A stretch of 64,000 nt of DNA from Pagrus major (Eukaryota > Chordata > Actinopteri > Spariformes > Sparidae): contig NC_133236.1 in assembly GCF_040436345.1 (NCBI RefSeq), positions 10,442,165-10,506,164 of the forward strand. The letters run 5' to 3'. This document shows positions 1 through 10,800 of the stretch, piece after piece (the stretch's first letter is position 1; each line of letters begins with the position of its first letter). The translations under genes were made by a program, and so were the position numbers. The notes under the pieces were generated by a model. It did no database searches and had not been told where the DNA came from. It worked only from the letters and a program-made list of their open reading frames with translations.

Positions 1-81
1 TTTTAAAAAACGCACTCAGCTTCTCAAACATGAATATTATATTGTATTATAGATTATCCTGTATTTTGGGCCTAGAACGAT

Positions 82-1020
82 GGCACAACGATTGAATGGA
101 ACTAAGTACATTTACCCGAGTACTGTACTTAAGTACAATTTTGGCGTACTTGTACTTTACTGGTGTATTTCTAGTTAATGCTACTTTATACTTCTACTCT
201 GCTACAATATGTAAGCCAGTATTTAAAAACAAAATAAAGATCAACTCCACCTCCACCTTTACAAGCTGCAACATTAGTGATGTTTACACACAGTGTTGTA
301 AAAAGTACCCAAAAGTTATACGTGAGTAAAAGTAAAGATATCGTGTTAAAATATTACCGAGGTAAAAGTGAAAGTCACACATATGAATAGTACTTGAGTA
401 AAAGTCTTAAAGTATCTGATATTAAATGTAGTTAAGTATCAAAAGTACAGGTAAAAGTAAATTATAGATATATTTATATGTATGTATATATGTATACTTT
501 GAGTTGCCCAATTATCGCCTTTGTCGATTATTATATCCAATATTTTGTATCTTTCTGAATCTTCAGAATCAGTGCTGTTTTTATAATCTGATAGCTGATC
601 AAAAGATTATTAAAGAATCCACTACTTTGACTCTGATGCAGCCTGTAGTCTTCAGTAACTAGTAACTAAAGTTGTGAAATAAATGTATAGGAGTAAAAGT
701 ACAAGATTTGCCTCCAGAATGTGGTGGAGAATAAAGTAGAAAAACAAAATTGTACTTGAGGACAGAACTTGAATAAACAGACTTAGTTCCTTTCCATCAC
801 TGCTTACACATCAATGCATCAGTAATTATAATCCAGTGATATAAAATATATGTATTCTATAATGAGCCATCCACTTTTGGTAATATAAGTACGTTTTGGT
901 ACTAACTTTTATGTACTTTAACTTTAGTGAGATTTATTTACTTGTAATGGAATATTTTTATTCTAATGTAGCTACTTGTTCTTCAGTAAAATATGTGAGG
1001 ACTTCCTCCTACAGCACTGA
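82..1020. repeat. Rearranged copies of a TAAGTACTTTTACT-type teleost repeat
   Basis: This stretch is built of segments rich in AAGTAC, TTTTACTC and their complements. The left end reads as a forward arm (ATGGAACTAAGTACATTTAC near 95). Around 320-470 similar text is in reverse orientation (ACTTGAGTAAAAGTCTTAAA), 640-810 is reverse again and ends in TTTCCATCACTG, and 810-1020 is forward. A cleaner copy with the ending GTTACATTCCATCACTGG lies at about 49310-49545, and fragments occur near 31811 and 60510. This looks like a mosaic of several insertions of one non-autonomous element. I cannot assign a library name. The small open frame at 96-329 is repeat sequence and not a gene. Confidence 0.7.
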
Positions 1021-1070
1021 CGATATAAACCACTTTACTGCCAGCTGGAAAATGCTGAAGATGACACAGT

Positions 1071-1137
1071 ACAACACACACACACACACACGCACGCACA
1101 CACGCACGCACGCACACACATACACGCACACACACAC
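1071..1137. repeat. CA microsatellite with CG interruptions
   Basis: About 67 bp of alternating CA, interrupted by ACGC units. The two open frames on either strand here are low-complexity translations of it. Confidence 0.95.
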
Positions 1138-1183
1138 GGTGCAAATGGTGCATGAAATCTTAAATGTGGTGCCATATGCACCT

Positions 1184-1226
1184 TTCTCTCTCTCCCTCTC
1201 TCTCTCCCTCCCCCCCCCCCCCCCCC
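1184..1226. repeat. CT-rich tract ending in 17 C
   Basis: A CT/CCT run leads directly into an uninterrupted run of 17 C. The exact C count is the kind of position where sequencing is least reliable. Confidence 0.95.
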
Positions 1227-2169
1227 TGACTCTCTGAACCCTGATAATAATTTCTATAATTTCTACAGGATATTTTGTCTCCACCTCGGTGAGCGGTATC
1301 TCTCAGAGGCCTCAACATCTGCAGCCTGACAGTTACAGAACATGTCCAAACGTTTCCTTTATTTAATTATAAAACATCAGATTGCTGTCAGATCTTTTAA
1401 ACGTAGTGGACTGACTGACTCTGAAAGGTGAGAAGCAGCTGATGTGAGATCCCAAATCACTTCCAGCTACCTCGGAGTCTGCAGCCTGTCACACTTATTG
1501 ATTAGAGGTATGAGAAGAGATGCATCAGGAGGCCTCATGACGATCCGCTTTTTATATGACGACGATGTGACGACAGAGAAATATTTTCCACTTGATTAGT
1601 TTTATTTTCCGCATGTGAGCTGATATTTCTAATGTTAACATGAGGCTGCAGGAGGATGTTGAAGCCCGCCAGGTGTGTTTGTGCAGCAGCTGAAGAGAAT
1701 CTGTTGCAGAAAATTCATCTTATTTATTTGCGTTATTTGATTTGTTTGAGGTATTTTGGTGACGAAACACCAGCGCAAGATCACTTAATTATTAGGTTAT
1801 TATTTGTATTTTCATTATTTTGTTTAATGACTTAATGACTGTTTTGCATGTATTTTTTTTTTTAATAATTACAGCTCCAAAATCTACGTATAGGCCTATT
1901 TTTTCGCCTTATACAACGTTTTATTTACTCAAGCTGATTTTTGTCATTTTTGGAGAAGAATCATTTCAGTTTCTCTGCTAAAAAACATATTTTACGCTTT
2001 TACAGGCCAGTGAGTTTATCTTTTAAAAACCTAAACACGTCTTGCGCCAAAAATCTTACCATATAACCACACTAAAGATAATAAATCTCTCCGGATGTAT
2101 TTGTGGCACCTTAAAACACCTGCATGTATTTACTGTGTTGTCAGTCTCGGTGATTTCCGTCTCTTTCCG

Positions 2170-2380
2170 TCCCTCCTCATGCAGACTGGACGTGCAGCGT
2201 GCAGGGGAGAACCTGCCTCGTGCCTCCCTAATGACAGATGATGAGTTTTTAGCATTGCTCAGTGAGCTGGCCCGGGGCCATTTGTCACAGGCTGTCCAGA
2301 AACAAGCCAAGCATGGAAATGAATTTGTTCATTCACATAAAACAGCCCACAAGAGCCGGCAGCCTGCTTAACATGCACCA
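2170..2380. other. Possible conserved non-coding element or unrecognised exon
   Basis: A GC-balanced block in AT-rich surroundings, inside an open frame on the + strand (2042-2371). The translated tail contains DDEFLALLSELARGHLSQAV, which is not low complexity, but I do not recognise a family and see no clear acceptor or donor for it. The text style, with balanced composition and no repeats, fits a conserved enhancer as well as an exon. Cross-species alignment would decide. Confidence 0.3.
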
Positions 2381-2710
2381 CGGTAACAACACCGTGCGTT
2401 ACACACCAGCTTCACTACATGCAACAGCCACAACATAATCTGCACGCATCAGCACAATATTCACTTTGTGCTTCAAAAAAAAATCCTCAGACTTTCTTTA
2501 AACTTGAGTATTTCTTTTAAATTAAAATAGATGAATAAATTGCATGCATAATGTCACATTTCACAGGTAACTTATTCTCCATGCAGCTGCAGTCACATAA
2601 AACATGACATGTCCTCACCTTTGCAGTTTTAAAGAATACATTTTCGCGTTCTTCTCGTGTATCAGTTGAGATTTCTCCGAATTTGCAGCGTTATTATCCA
2701 TTTTCAGTAC

Positions 2711-2743
<33 letters not shown>
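2711..2743. repeat. ATT trinucleotide repeat
   Basis: Eleven uninterrupted ATT/TTA units. A poly-T run follows at about 2816-2828. Confidence 0.95.
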
Positions 2744-4769
2744 CACTCAACCTGCAGTCAGTCTGTGTCCCGTCTGAGAGGAGAAAAAAGAAGTACAGGT
2801 GATTTCCTTTTCTTCTTTTTTTTTTTTTGGAGGATGCTGCAGGAGTTGCCGAGTGGCTGAGAATCGACAGGTCCGCTTCCCTCTATCTTCACTCGACGCG
2901 GGGAAAAGTCAGCCGAGACCTCATTTCTGTGAGCAGTGAGACTTCAGGACAAAACGGATAAATTCCTTCATTGCGGCGCGGAGAGGCAGGAGGTGGAGGG
3001 AACCGTGTCTGAGGGAGGTTTTAATTAGGGCTGGAGTTGTAGCCTCGAACATGGAGCTGCAGCGACAGTGACAATGAGGCTCAGAGCTCTGAACACTGCA
3101 GCTGCTGTTAGTGGACAGGACAGGAGCTTCAGTACAGCCTGGTGCAAGCAGGACCTCCGGTGGGTGAATCATAATGGGACAAGCATCAGTGTGAACGAAA
3201 ATCAATTCATTCACAGACACACATTAAGCCTGGCTGTGCTTAAACTTTCCACTCACATAAAATACAACAAAAATATAAACAATATGTTAAAATTGAGATT
3301 ATTGCACAATGTTCGGCTCACATGTTTTTTCAAATGTCAGTTACACTTCATGAAATATGAGGATGTGTTGCAGATATTCAGATAAATCAGCGCAGATCTT
3401 TGTCCTGGATTTTAAATCAACTCTTCTTTCATACATTTAGGCGACAGGAGCGTGACATAGGGTGATGTAAAATAAGATTTATGCCATGTTGATTGATTTA
3501 CAGGCTTTATCAGAGCAAAACATCCACGCTTATCACAGATCATAAATGAAAAAGAAATTATACGATTTTTGGAAAAAATACTAATTTCTCTGTGTCTAAA
3601 TATGTACAAACAGATGAGAGTCTAAAACAATATTCCCAAACAAAAATTATGAAATAAATCAGGGCTGTTACAGTTTTATCGTTTATTTATAAATCTACAG
3701 ATGTGTCAGGTTAAAGAATATGCCGAAAAAGATTCACCATCATCTCATAAGATTCTAAAAAATAATCAGATTTCTGCAGCCAACATTCCCAAAAATAAAT
3801 AAAGCAAATTTATCTTTTAAAAGATCCATATTTAAGATACATAAAGTCCTTATGTCTAATAAAAATACTACTGCATGTACATGTATGTTATAGATGTATA
3901 TCTACTGGTGTCAGTCTTGTAAAAAATGGCTGTAGAATTTAGCTTTAGGCCTATTTATCTAAATTGATAGCATGAAAAACCGTTCAGCGTCAATAAAACA
4001 TACAAAATTATGGCTTTAAACAGTCAAAGACAAAGATGTAAACATGTAAATTATTAACTGATAATATAAAGTCCAGCTCTTTGTTATTAAATTGGTAAAA
4101 CAATGTGAAACAGGATCCAAAAATATAATGTAATACGGGTTTAACGTGGATTTGCGGCACTGCTCATCATTGATGACTGCCGCGCCAATGCTGCCTTCGG
4201 GTGCTGCTGGGACAAACGTAAATCTGTTAAGTTTTAATCATCTTGCCTTCATTGCGCTACTCTGAAGTTAAGTTTTCTACTTGTCATTTGTCAGCAATGT
4301 TTTTACAACTACAAGCATAAAAACACAATTTGCTTATTAATTATAATCCGAAATTACAATATCATTTCAATCTGAGTAATCTATCCTATTTGTTGTGTTG
4401 TTGCGACATTGCTCACCTTAAAACTGAGGATGTCAATGTTTTTGATAGCATAAAGAAACTCCTGTTATTATATGGACTTTTAAAAAATGTTTATCAAGTT
4501 TGTCTGCTTTATTTTGTAATGAATGTGTCCACTGATTATTTGGTCCCTGTTATCTCGTGGTTGGAATGGACTACCATGAAGCGTTTCACATTTCCTGACA
4601 GAAAATGCTCTGTGACCTCTCATGTGTAAGCAAATTAACACTAATCCGAACCCTCAGGAGTTCTTTAAAATGTATTTATTTTTTATTATTATTATTATTA
4701 GGCCTATTATTAACAGAAATAATCAACATATTTTCTAGATTACAATGGCACACTGTCTGATTACCATAA

Positions 4770-4845
4770 ATACAGCATCAGTTTACGTCCCTCAACGTCA
4801 TGACGTGTCCAGTGTTTGGTTTCCGCGCCGCACCGCCAAGCAGAC
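4770..4845 (+). promoter_or_regulatory. uckl1: Probable core promoter and 5' UTR of uckl1
   Basis: The sequence just before the uckl1 start codon is locally CpG-rich, has no TATA box, and contains the palindrome CGTCATGACG at about 4796-4805 and the E2F-like string TTTCCGCGCC at about 4820. This fits a TATA-less housekeeping promoter. The transcription start cannot be placed from sequence alone. Confidence 0.45.
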
Positions 4846-7800
4846 ATGGCAACAACAAGCTGCGAAAGTAAACCAGACGGACAGCAGACAGATGAAGGAA
4901 TGGACACAGACAGATCCATGTCGAGGTCCGACAGGTAAAACATGAAGTACTAATATCTGTGTCTGTGTCAGAACACTGTAAGGGAGTAACGGAGTGAAAC
5001 CTGGCTCTCGTTAGCTAGCTTACGCGGCTAGCAGGCTAGCTTCCACTGTCAGACCCACGCATTGTGTTCACGTGTACACAAAAGCAAAGGACAAAGAGAC
5101 GGAAAATTACAAATAACACTATAACAACAATAGGGTGGTTGTTGCTAAATCATAAAATATTTGGAAGAGGTTCGTTTGCAGTGTTATACCCAGCGACAGT
5201 TATGTTAACATTAGCTTTCTTCCCCTGGTTTCACTTGCGCTTATAACGGTTTATTCTGTTTTACTGAGGACGTCACGCCAAACTTCTGTGAAAATGTGAC
5301 GAATTATGCGAGTTATGGTGTCTGCAAACGTTTACAATGGACGTAACTTTACCTGACAGCGTTTCAGCCTGGCCTGGTAAATTCGGCATATTAACCACTA
5401 ACTAGAAACGAAAACTCCTTTCATTCTGCATTGTATGAATGTGTTTTAATGACGAGGAGCAAGTAATAACAAGTGAAACATGTAAATGGTTTCGATAGAA
5501 GATGGAGTCTGCTGTTGGTCTTCTCTTCTTAACGGAAGCTAATGCTACTTCGTGGCTAACACTCGCTCATTCATAACACGTAGCACTGAGGATGTGTAGG
5601 GGGGGTCAGGTGTCTGCCTGGCAGCCATGCGGACCTGGTTATGTTTGAACACCTGTCCCGTTGGGTTTGTTAGGGGTAGGTCTGTGATTATTACAGTACT
5701 ATATTTCCCACAAGGATTATTCTGAAATGAGGGCAAACTGAGTGGAACCCAGGTGGTTATTTGAGATGCATAGCTCTGATATGTGTCATTTTTATTTCAT
5801 GCACGAACCCATTTAAAATGGGTCAGGTAAATATTTGCTTGACTGATTAAAAATGACAGCTGCACAATCACACCCATTTATTCATCTTATTAGAGACTAG
5901 AAACTGAAGACCCTATGATTTGTGAATGCAAGATGTTCATGTTTATGGATAAAGCACCATTAGATTATCATATTTAAATGTTTTATTCAAACAGGGCTCA
6001 TTAAAGTACAAGGATAGTGAGATAGTTTGATTGTAGTCAAAAAATGTCCCTGCCAAGTGATGACAGCCTTACTCATGTGAATGCTGGCCCCACCTCATGC
6101 TATCCAGGGCAGCGATGTGATTTCCTGGGGAGTGTTGGAAAGTTCACCCTTCCTCCCCCTCAACCACACCGACAGCAGAGACCTCACTGTGGAGAGAAAA
6201 GTTAAGAGAGAGATACTCGAGTACTCAAACTCCCTCTCATCTCTCTACAGGACAGCAAAGTATCTGCAGGTCCACAAAAGGCAAAACATTTAAGCGTTAA
6301 GGATCAAATTTTGGTCCTTTTGCAGGTCTTACAATCAAAAGTAGCCTTTTGACTGTGAAACCGGTCTTAAAACTAGCTTTGTGGAACCTGCAGATGCTAC
6401 AGAATTAAATGCCTGAATTGGAGCAGCAGCATGGGGCCAACTATGAGCTAACAGGGCATCTCTGATGGCAACCAGCACAGATTAAAGTAGTTATCAAGCA
6501 GGCATGAAGTCACAAGGACTAAATTGGAGCCAAATCAGATCAATTCTGCCGTAAAGGCTCCAAGTAAACTCCTGTTATTTAGCCAAATACAATTCATTTG
6601 GAGTTATTTCTTTTATAATGATTTCAGGTATTTATAACACAGTGGTTTGCAATTGAAGTACAGTAAATAGAAACCTGTGAGCTGAACCTTTGGAACAAAG
6701 TCAATGTGCTGCTCTCTGATCTTTGCATTGGTTGTCCTCTTGTCTTTAACTCCAGTGGGAGTGGGGATGACTCCCTGGATGGGCTCTCAGAACGTGTCCC
6801 CCGGTGCCCTTTGACCCCGTCTTTATCGCCACAAAAACGGACCACAAGCCAGTCGAAGACGGAGCCTCCACTGCTGAGGACGAACAAACGAACCATCTAC
6901 ACCGCCGGCAGACCACCCTGGTACAACGTGACTGGGACCACCTTCAAAGAGGCATTTGTCATTGGTGAGATATAGAAAGCTGTCTCTACTTTCGTTCTTC
7001 TGTACTGTATTTCTAATTGGTAAGTGTCATAAAGATGGACGATGTGTCTCCACTTCCCCCCGCTGAACAAAAATGAAGCCAAAATATCCCACATACGAGT
7101 GCTGCCATTTTGCGCCGGTGGTGTCATTTGGAGTCAGACTCTGCGCAGGAGTGATCAGGCAGTGAAGCCATGAGATCAAAGTCCTGCCTGTAAACCCATC
7201 CACTCAATTGTGAGCAAGGCTCAGCTGTCAATCATAATGTTTTATCCCCTTTTATATAGCATCAAATAACTACTTTACTGATAATTTTGTTTTTTAATTA
7301 AACACTTGAAAATACATCAGCATGGTAAGAATGACCTGAAATGGCAGAAACCATCTCCAGGAAAAAATGTATTTGATGTGTACTTTGAGTTTTTAGTTTG
7401 GCTCATGTCACATCTGCTCCAGTACAGGGTCGGGTTTATGACCTGTATTGGCTTCACTTTTGGGGAGTTGTCAAGTTTTCCATCTTTGTACGCAGTCAAT
7501 GATTCAGAGAGCAAATCCCTGATCTCTGACGCCTGATGAGTTCCCAAATCAATGCCAGCAAATTCACCAAGAGTTTTTTGGATTCTCCATCTTGCCTAAC
7601 CCTAACCCTAACCCATCTATGTGCTTGAAAGCTGAACCCAAGTTGTTGAACCAGTCAGCATCCTATGAGAAACTACTGGCAGCTACAGGTGTGGATTAGG
7701 TGTGACAACCAGCAAGAGAAGCAATTGATTGTTTTAAAAACAAAAATGGCGGCTCCTCCAGAGATTAACATTGAAGCAGCTATCAACTTAGTTATATCAG

Positions 7801-10800
7801 AACTGTAGAGTTTATTTTATTGAAAGAAGAGGAAAGAACAGATTTGTAGAGTTTTCTCGATGGAAAACACGTTTGCTCTTTTCTTGACTGGCGTTTGCAA
7901 GTGTTTGATTACAAACCGGCTCGACTGGTAGCGTTCTTTTACTGGTGATACTGATTGGTTGAAGTTTGCCCGTGATAGATGGTGATCGACGGATGGTTTG
8001 TCCAATCACCCACCAAGTATTTTTTTAATGTGCCTGACCTTTTGCAAACAGTTTCTAGCAGCGCCTCTCCAGATGGTTCTGTGTAACAAACCATCTGGTG
8101 CGTCAGGTTTGGAGGCAAGTGCAAGAATACAAAATCTAATAGAACAGTAGGAAAAATAATTTTGAATTAGAATTAAATAAATTATTAAATTATCAGCAAA
8201 ATTGTTGATTAATTTCCTCAATCAACTAATTAATAAGTTGACTTTTTTTGGGGTACTGAACCTATTTTATGTAAAATAAATAAATAAATAAAAAATCACA
8301 CTGTCATTTTGAGTAACAGTTGTGTATATACGTGCCCAGACAGCAGTCTTAAATGTTCATGATGCTCTGGCCACCATCTTGCTGATCAGCACAGAAAAAT
8401 ATCTGCCCCAATGAACCATGACAGAGAGACTGTGTGTTTGTGTGTACACATCTGTATGTGTGTGTGGTGTGTGTTTGGCATTCACTGAGCTGATGTTCTG
8501 TGGTTAAACACATCAGACTGGCATGAATGGGAAGACGTGCAGGGAGAGGTGGACATTATCTTTAGTAGGCAATCTATTATTGTCAATGGGCCGCAGTGAC
8601 TGGTTACAATTTCACACTCTGCTGTCCATGTGGCTCCAATTAAAAAGGACCAGACTGTGTAACTGCAGGAAACTGGCCAGAGCATCATGGCTGGAGAGAA
8701 TGAACCAAAATGTATTAAAGGTCAGCGAAAGATAGAGAAAAACTGAGAAAGAGAAAAGCTTAAGGGGAGATAGGGATGGAAAGAAAAGATGGCTGGACAG
8801 ATGAACAAAAAGAGGAGGGATGAAGAGGGGACGTAAGGACAGGATGTGAAGCGTCATAGATACCAGAGGTTGTTTTCTACCCCCTCAGTCTGGTTTTATT
8901 GCTAATAGAAAAGGCAGTTTTATCTGCTTTAACAAGCCGCTTCAGTTGCCAGGCTTCACTAGAAATTTGTCACCTATGCTAAATCCATATGAACACAGTA
9001 AATAGGATTTTAATTCTTTTAATACATCAATTGTAAGTCAGAGCCAGTATTTCTACAACCCCTCTGGAGCTGTAATCATACGGAGAAATGAGCAGCACTG
9101 CAGTGTTTTTTCCTCAGTCTGCCAGTCAGCACTTTTGACCTTGATGGTTCTTATCTGAGCAAAAAAATCCCCCCCAACACCTCACTCAGAGTTGTTTATA
9201 CCACTGAAGTAGCTCTGTAGGCTATTTCTGTTCCTGTGCACACACACCAACAAACACACAAACGTTCACAGCAAATGCATCCTGTTTTTTCACCTCCTCG
9301 CCAGCCAGCCAGCATGTTCTTCTGGCCCATTTCCCAGCATTGTTGTGCTGAAGGCTTACTGTTGTGGTCTTTAACCCAGGAGATCAAGCACAGACTAACT
9401 TTTCTTACATCTGCGGTACTGATGACAATGTTTTTATTTCTTCAAGTTATTGATTACAGCACAAAATATGGTGACACACAAACATTTCTGCAGCACCAAG
9501 AAAGTAGATTTTCACACTGCCATTTTTTTCTAAACATCACACTTGCTATTAGGTCAACACTACAGATGTTCCTAAAGTCTAATTTCCCTGACATTAAATG
9601 GAAACTAAAATGATGTCGACAAGGAAATATTCACTTGGGCTTGGAGACTACATATTTTAAATAGAAAATTTGTGTTTTTACTTTTTAACCCTTTTTAGGG
9701 TTAAAAAGTTTAAAAGATGTGGCGGTAATAGGTGGCAAACACTATTAAGTAGGGCTGCAGGTAACAGTTATTTTTCAGCTTTGATTAATCCGACAGTTAT
9801 TTTCTTAATTAATCAGCTATCCATTTAGTTTAGACACAGATGCCCATCACAGTTCACTAAAGATGATGTTTTCAGATAACAAATGTTGTCCGACGGACAG
9901 TCCAAATCACAAATATTTTCAATTTAAGGGTTTGTACAAAGTCTCAGAAGTTTGAAAAATGCTTAATTTTGTCCATAATCTTTTCAAGAGTCTGAATATT
10001 CTTTAATTCGAATATAATTCATAGAAAAATGCTTCAGTTTTCAACACAATCTGGTGTTTCATTAACACAATCACTCATGTAAACAAAACATCTTTTTGAT
10101 ATTTGAAATGAAACAACCCTGTCATCATATTTGTGTGATGTCTCCTGGCATCAAAATCAGCATGAATAAAATATACATTCAAAGTTAATATGAAAAAAAA
10201 AGAAAGTTATAATATACATGGATTCTGTAAACTTTATTTTTAGAATTAAATCTTACTCTTAAAAAGCTGCAGTTAACTGTCACATAAGAATAGCAGCAAT
10301 TCATTAAAATTTGCTTCAAAAATGTTTTGAATCACTGCTCTACAGGTTCGCCAGATACATTGGAAATCTGATGGTAATTTTGACTTTAAAAACAAAAGAT
10401 CAGGATCAGTCATTGCTGATTCAATCTGACAAATATGTGGCTCCATTTCTCGATGTTTTCAGATTTTTCTTTATTTGTAACAGTTTGGTGTTTCTGTCTG
10501 TTTCCTTCCTGGAGGTCTGTGTGGAGGAAGTGCCTCTGGTAAAACCACAGTTGCCAATAAGATCATTGAAGCACTGGACGTTCCCTGGGTGGTTCTGCTC
10601 TCCATGGACTCTTTCTACAAGGTACACAATCCAGTTAATAGCGCTCTATGTAAACTGTCATTTAAAATATAAATGAAAGGTTTGATTGATGCCATTTAGC
10701 AGTGCATAGTTGTAAAAACTAATTACTTTATTTAATCAGTTCAATCATAATTCAGATTACTTGCTCAGCATTTTAAACTCAATGATCCGTAATAATTAAT

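Larger units (their letters stand above)
1021..4769. other. Upstream flank of uckl1, no gene recognised
   Basis: Apart from the microsatellites and the patch at 2170-2380, this stretch is AT-rich with a few more GC-rich islands, notably 2830-3170. I see no open frame with a recognisable domain and no consistent exon series. The GC-richer block at 2830-3170 contains splice-like strings (CAG/GTCCGC near 2870, CCG/GTGGGT near 3160) and could be a 5' exon or regulatory DNA of a gene outside the window, but nothing in it proves that. 3400-4300 is simple AT-rich sequence. Confidence 0.5.

Noticed and set aside
7595-7614. Telomere-like CCCTAA run
   Set aside because: Only about three units in an intron; expected by chance or old repair, not a chromosome end.
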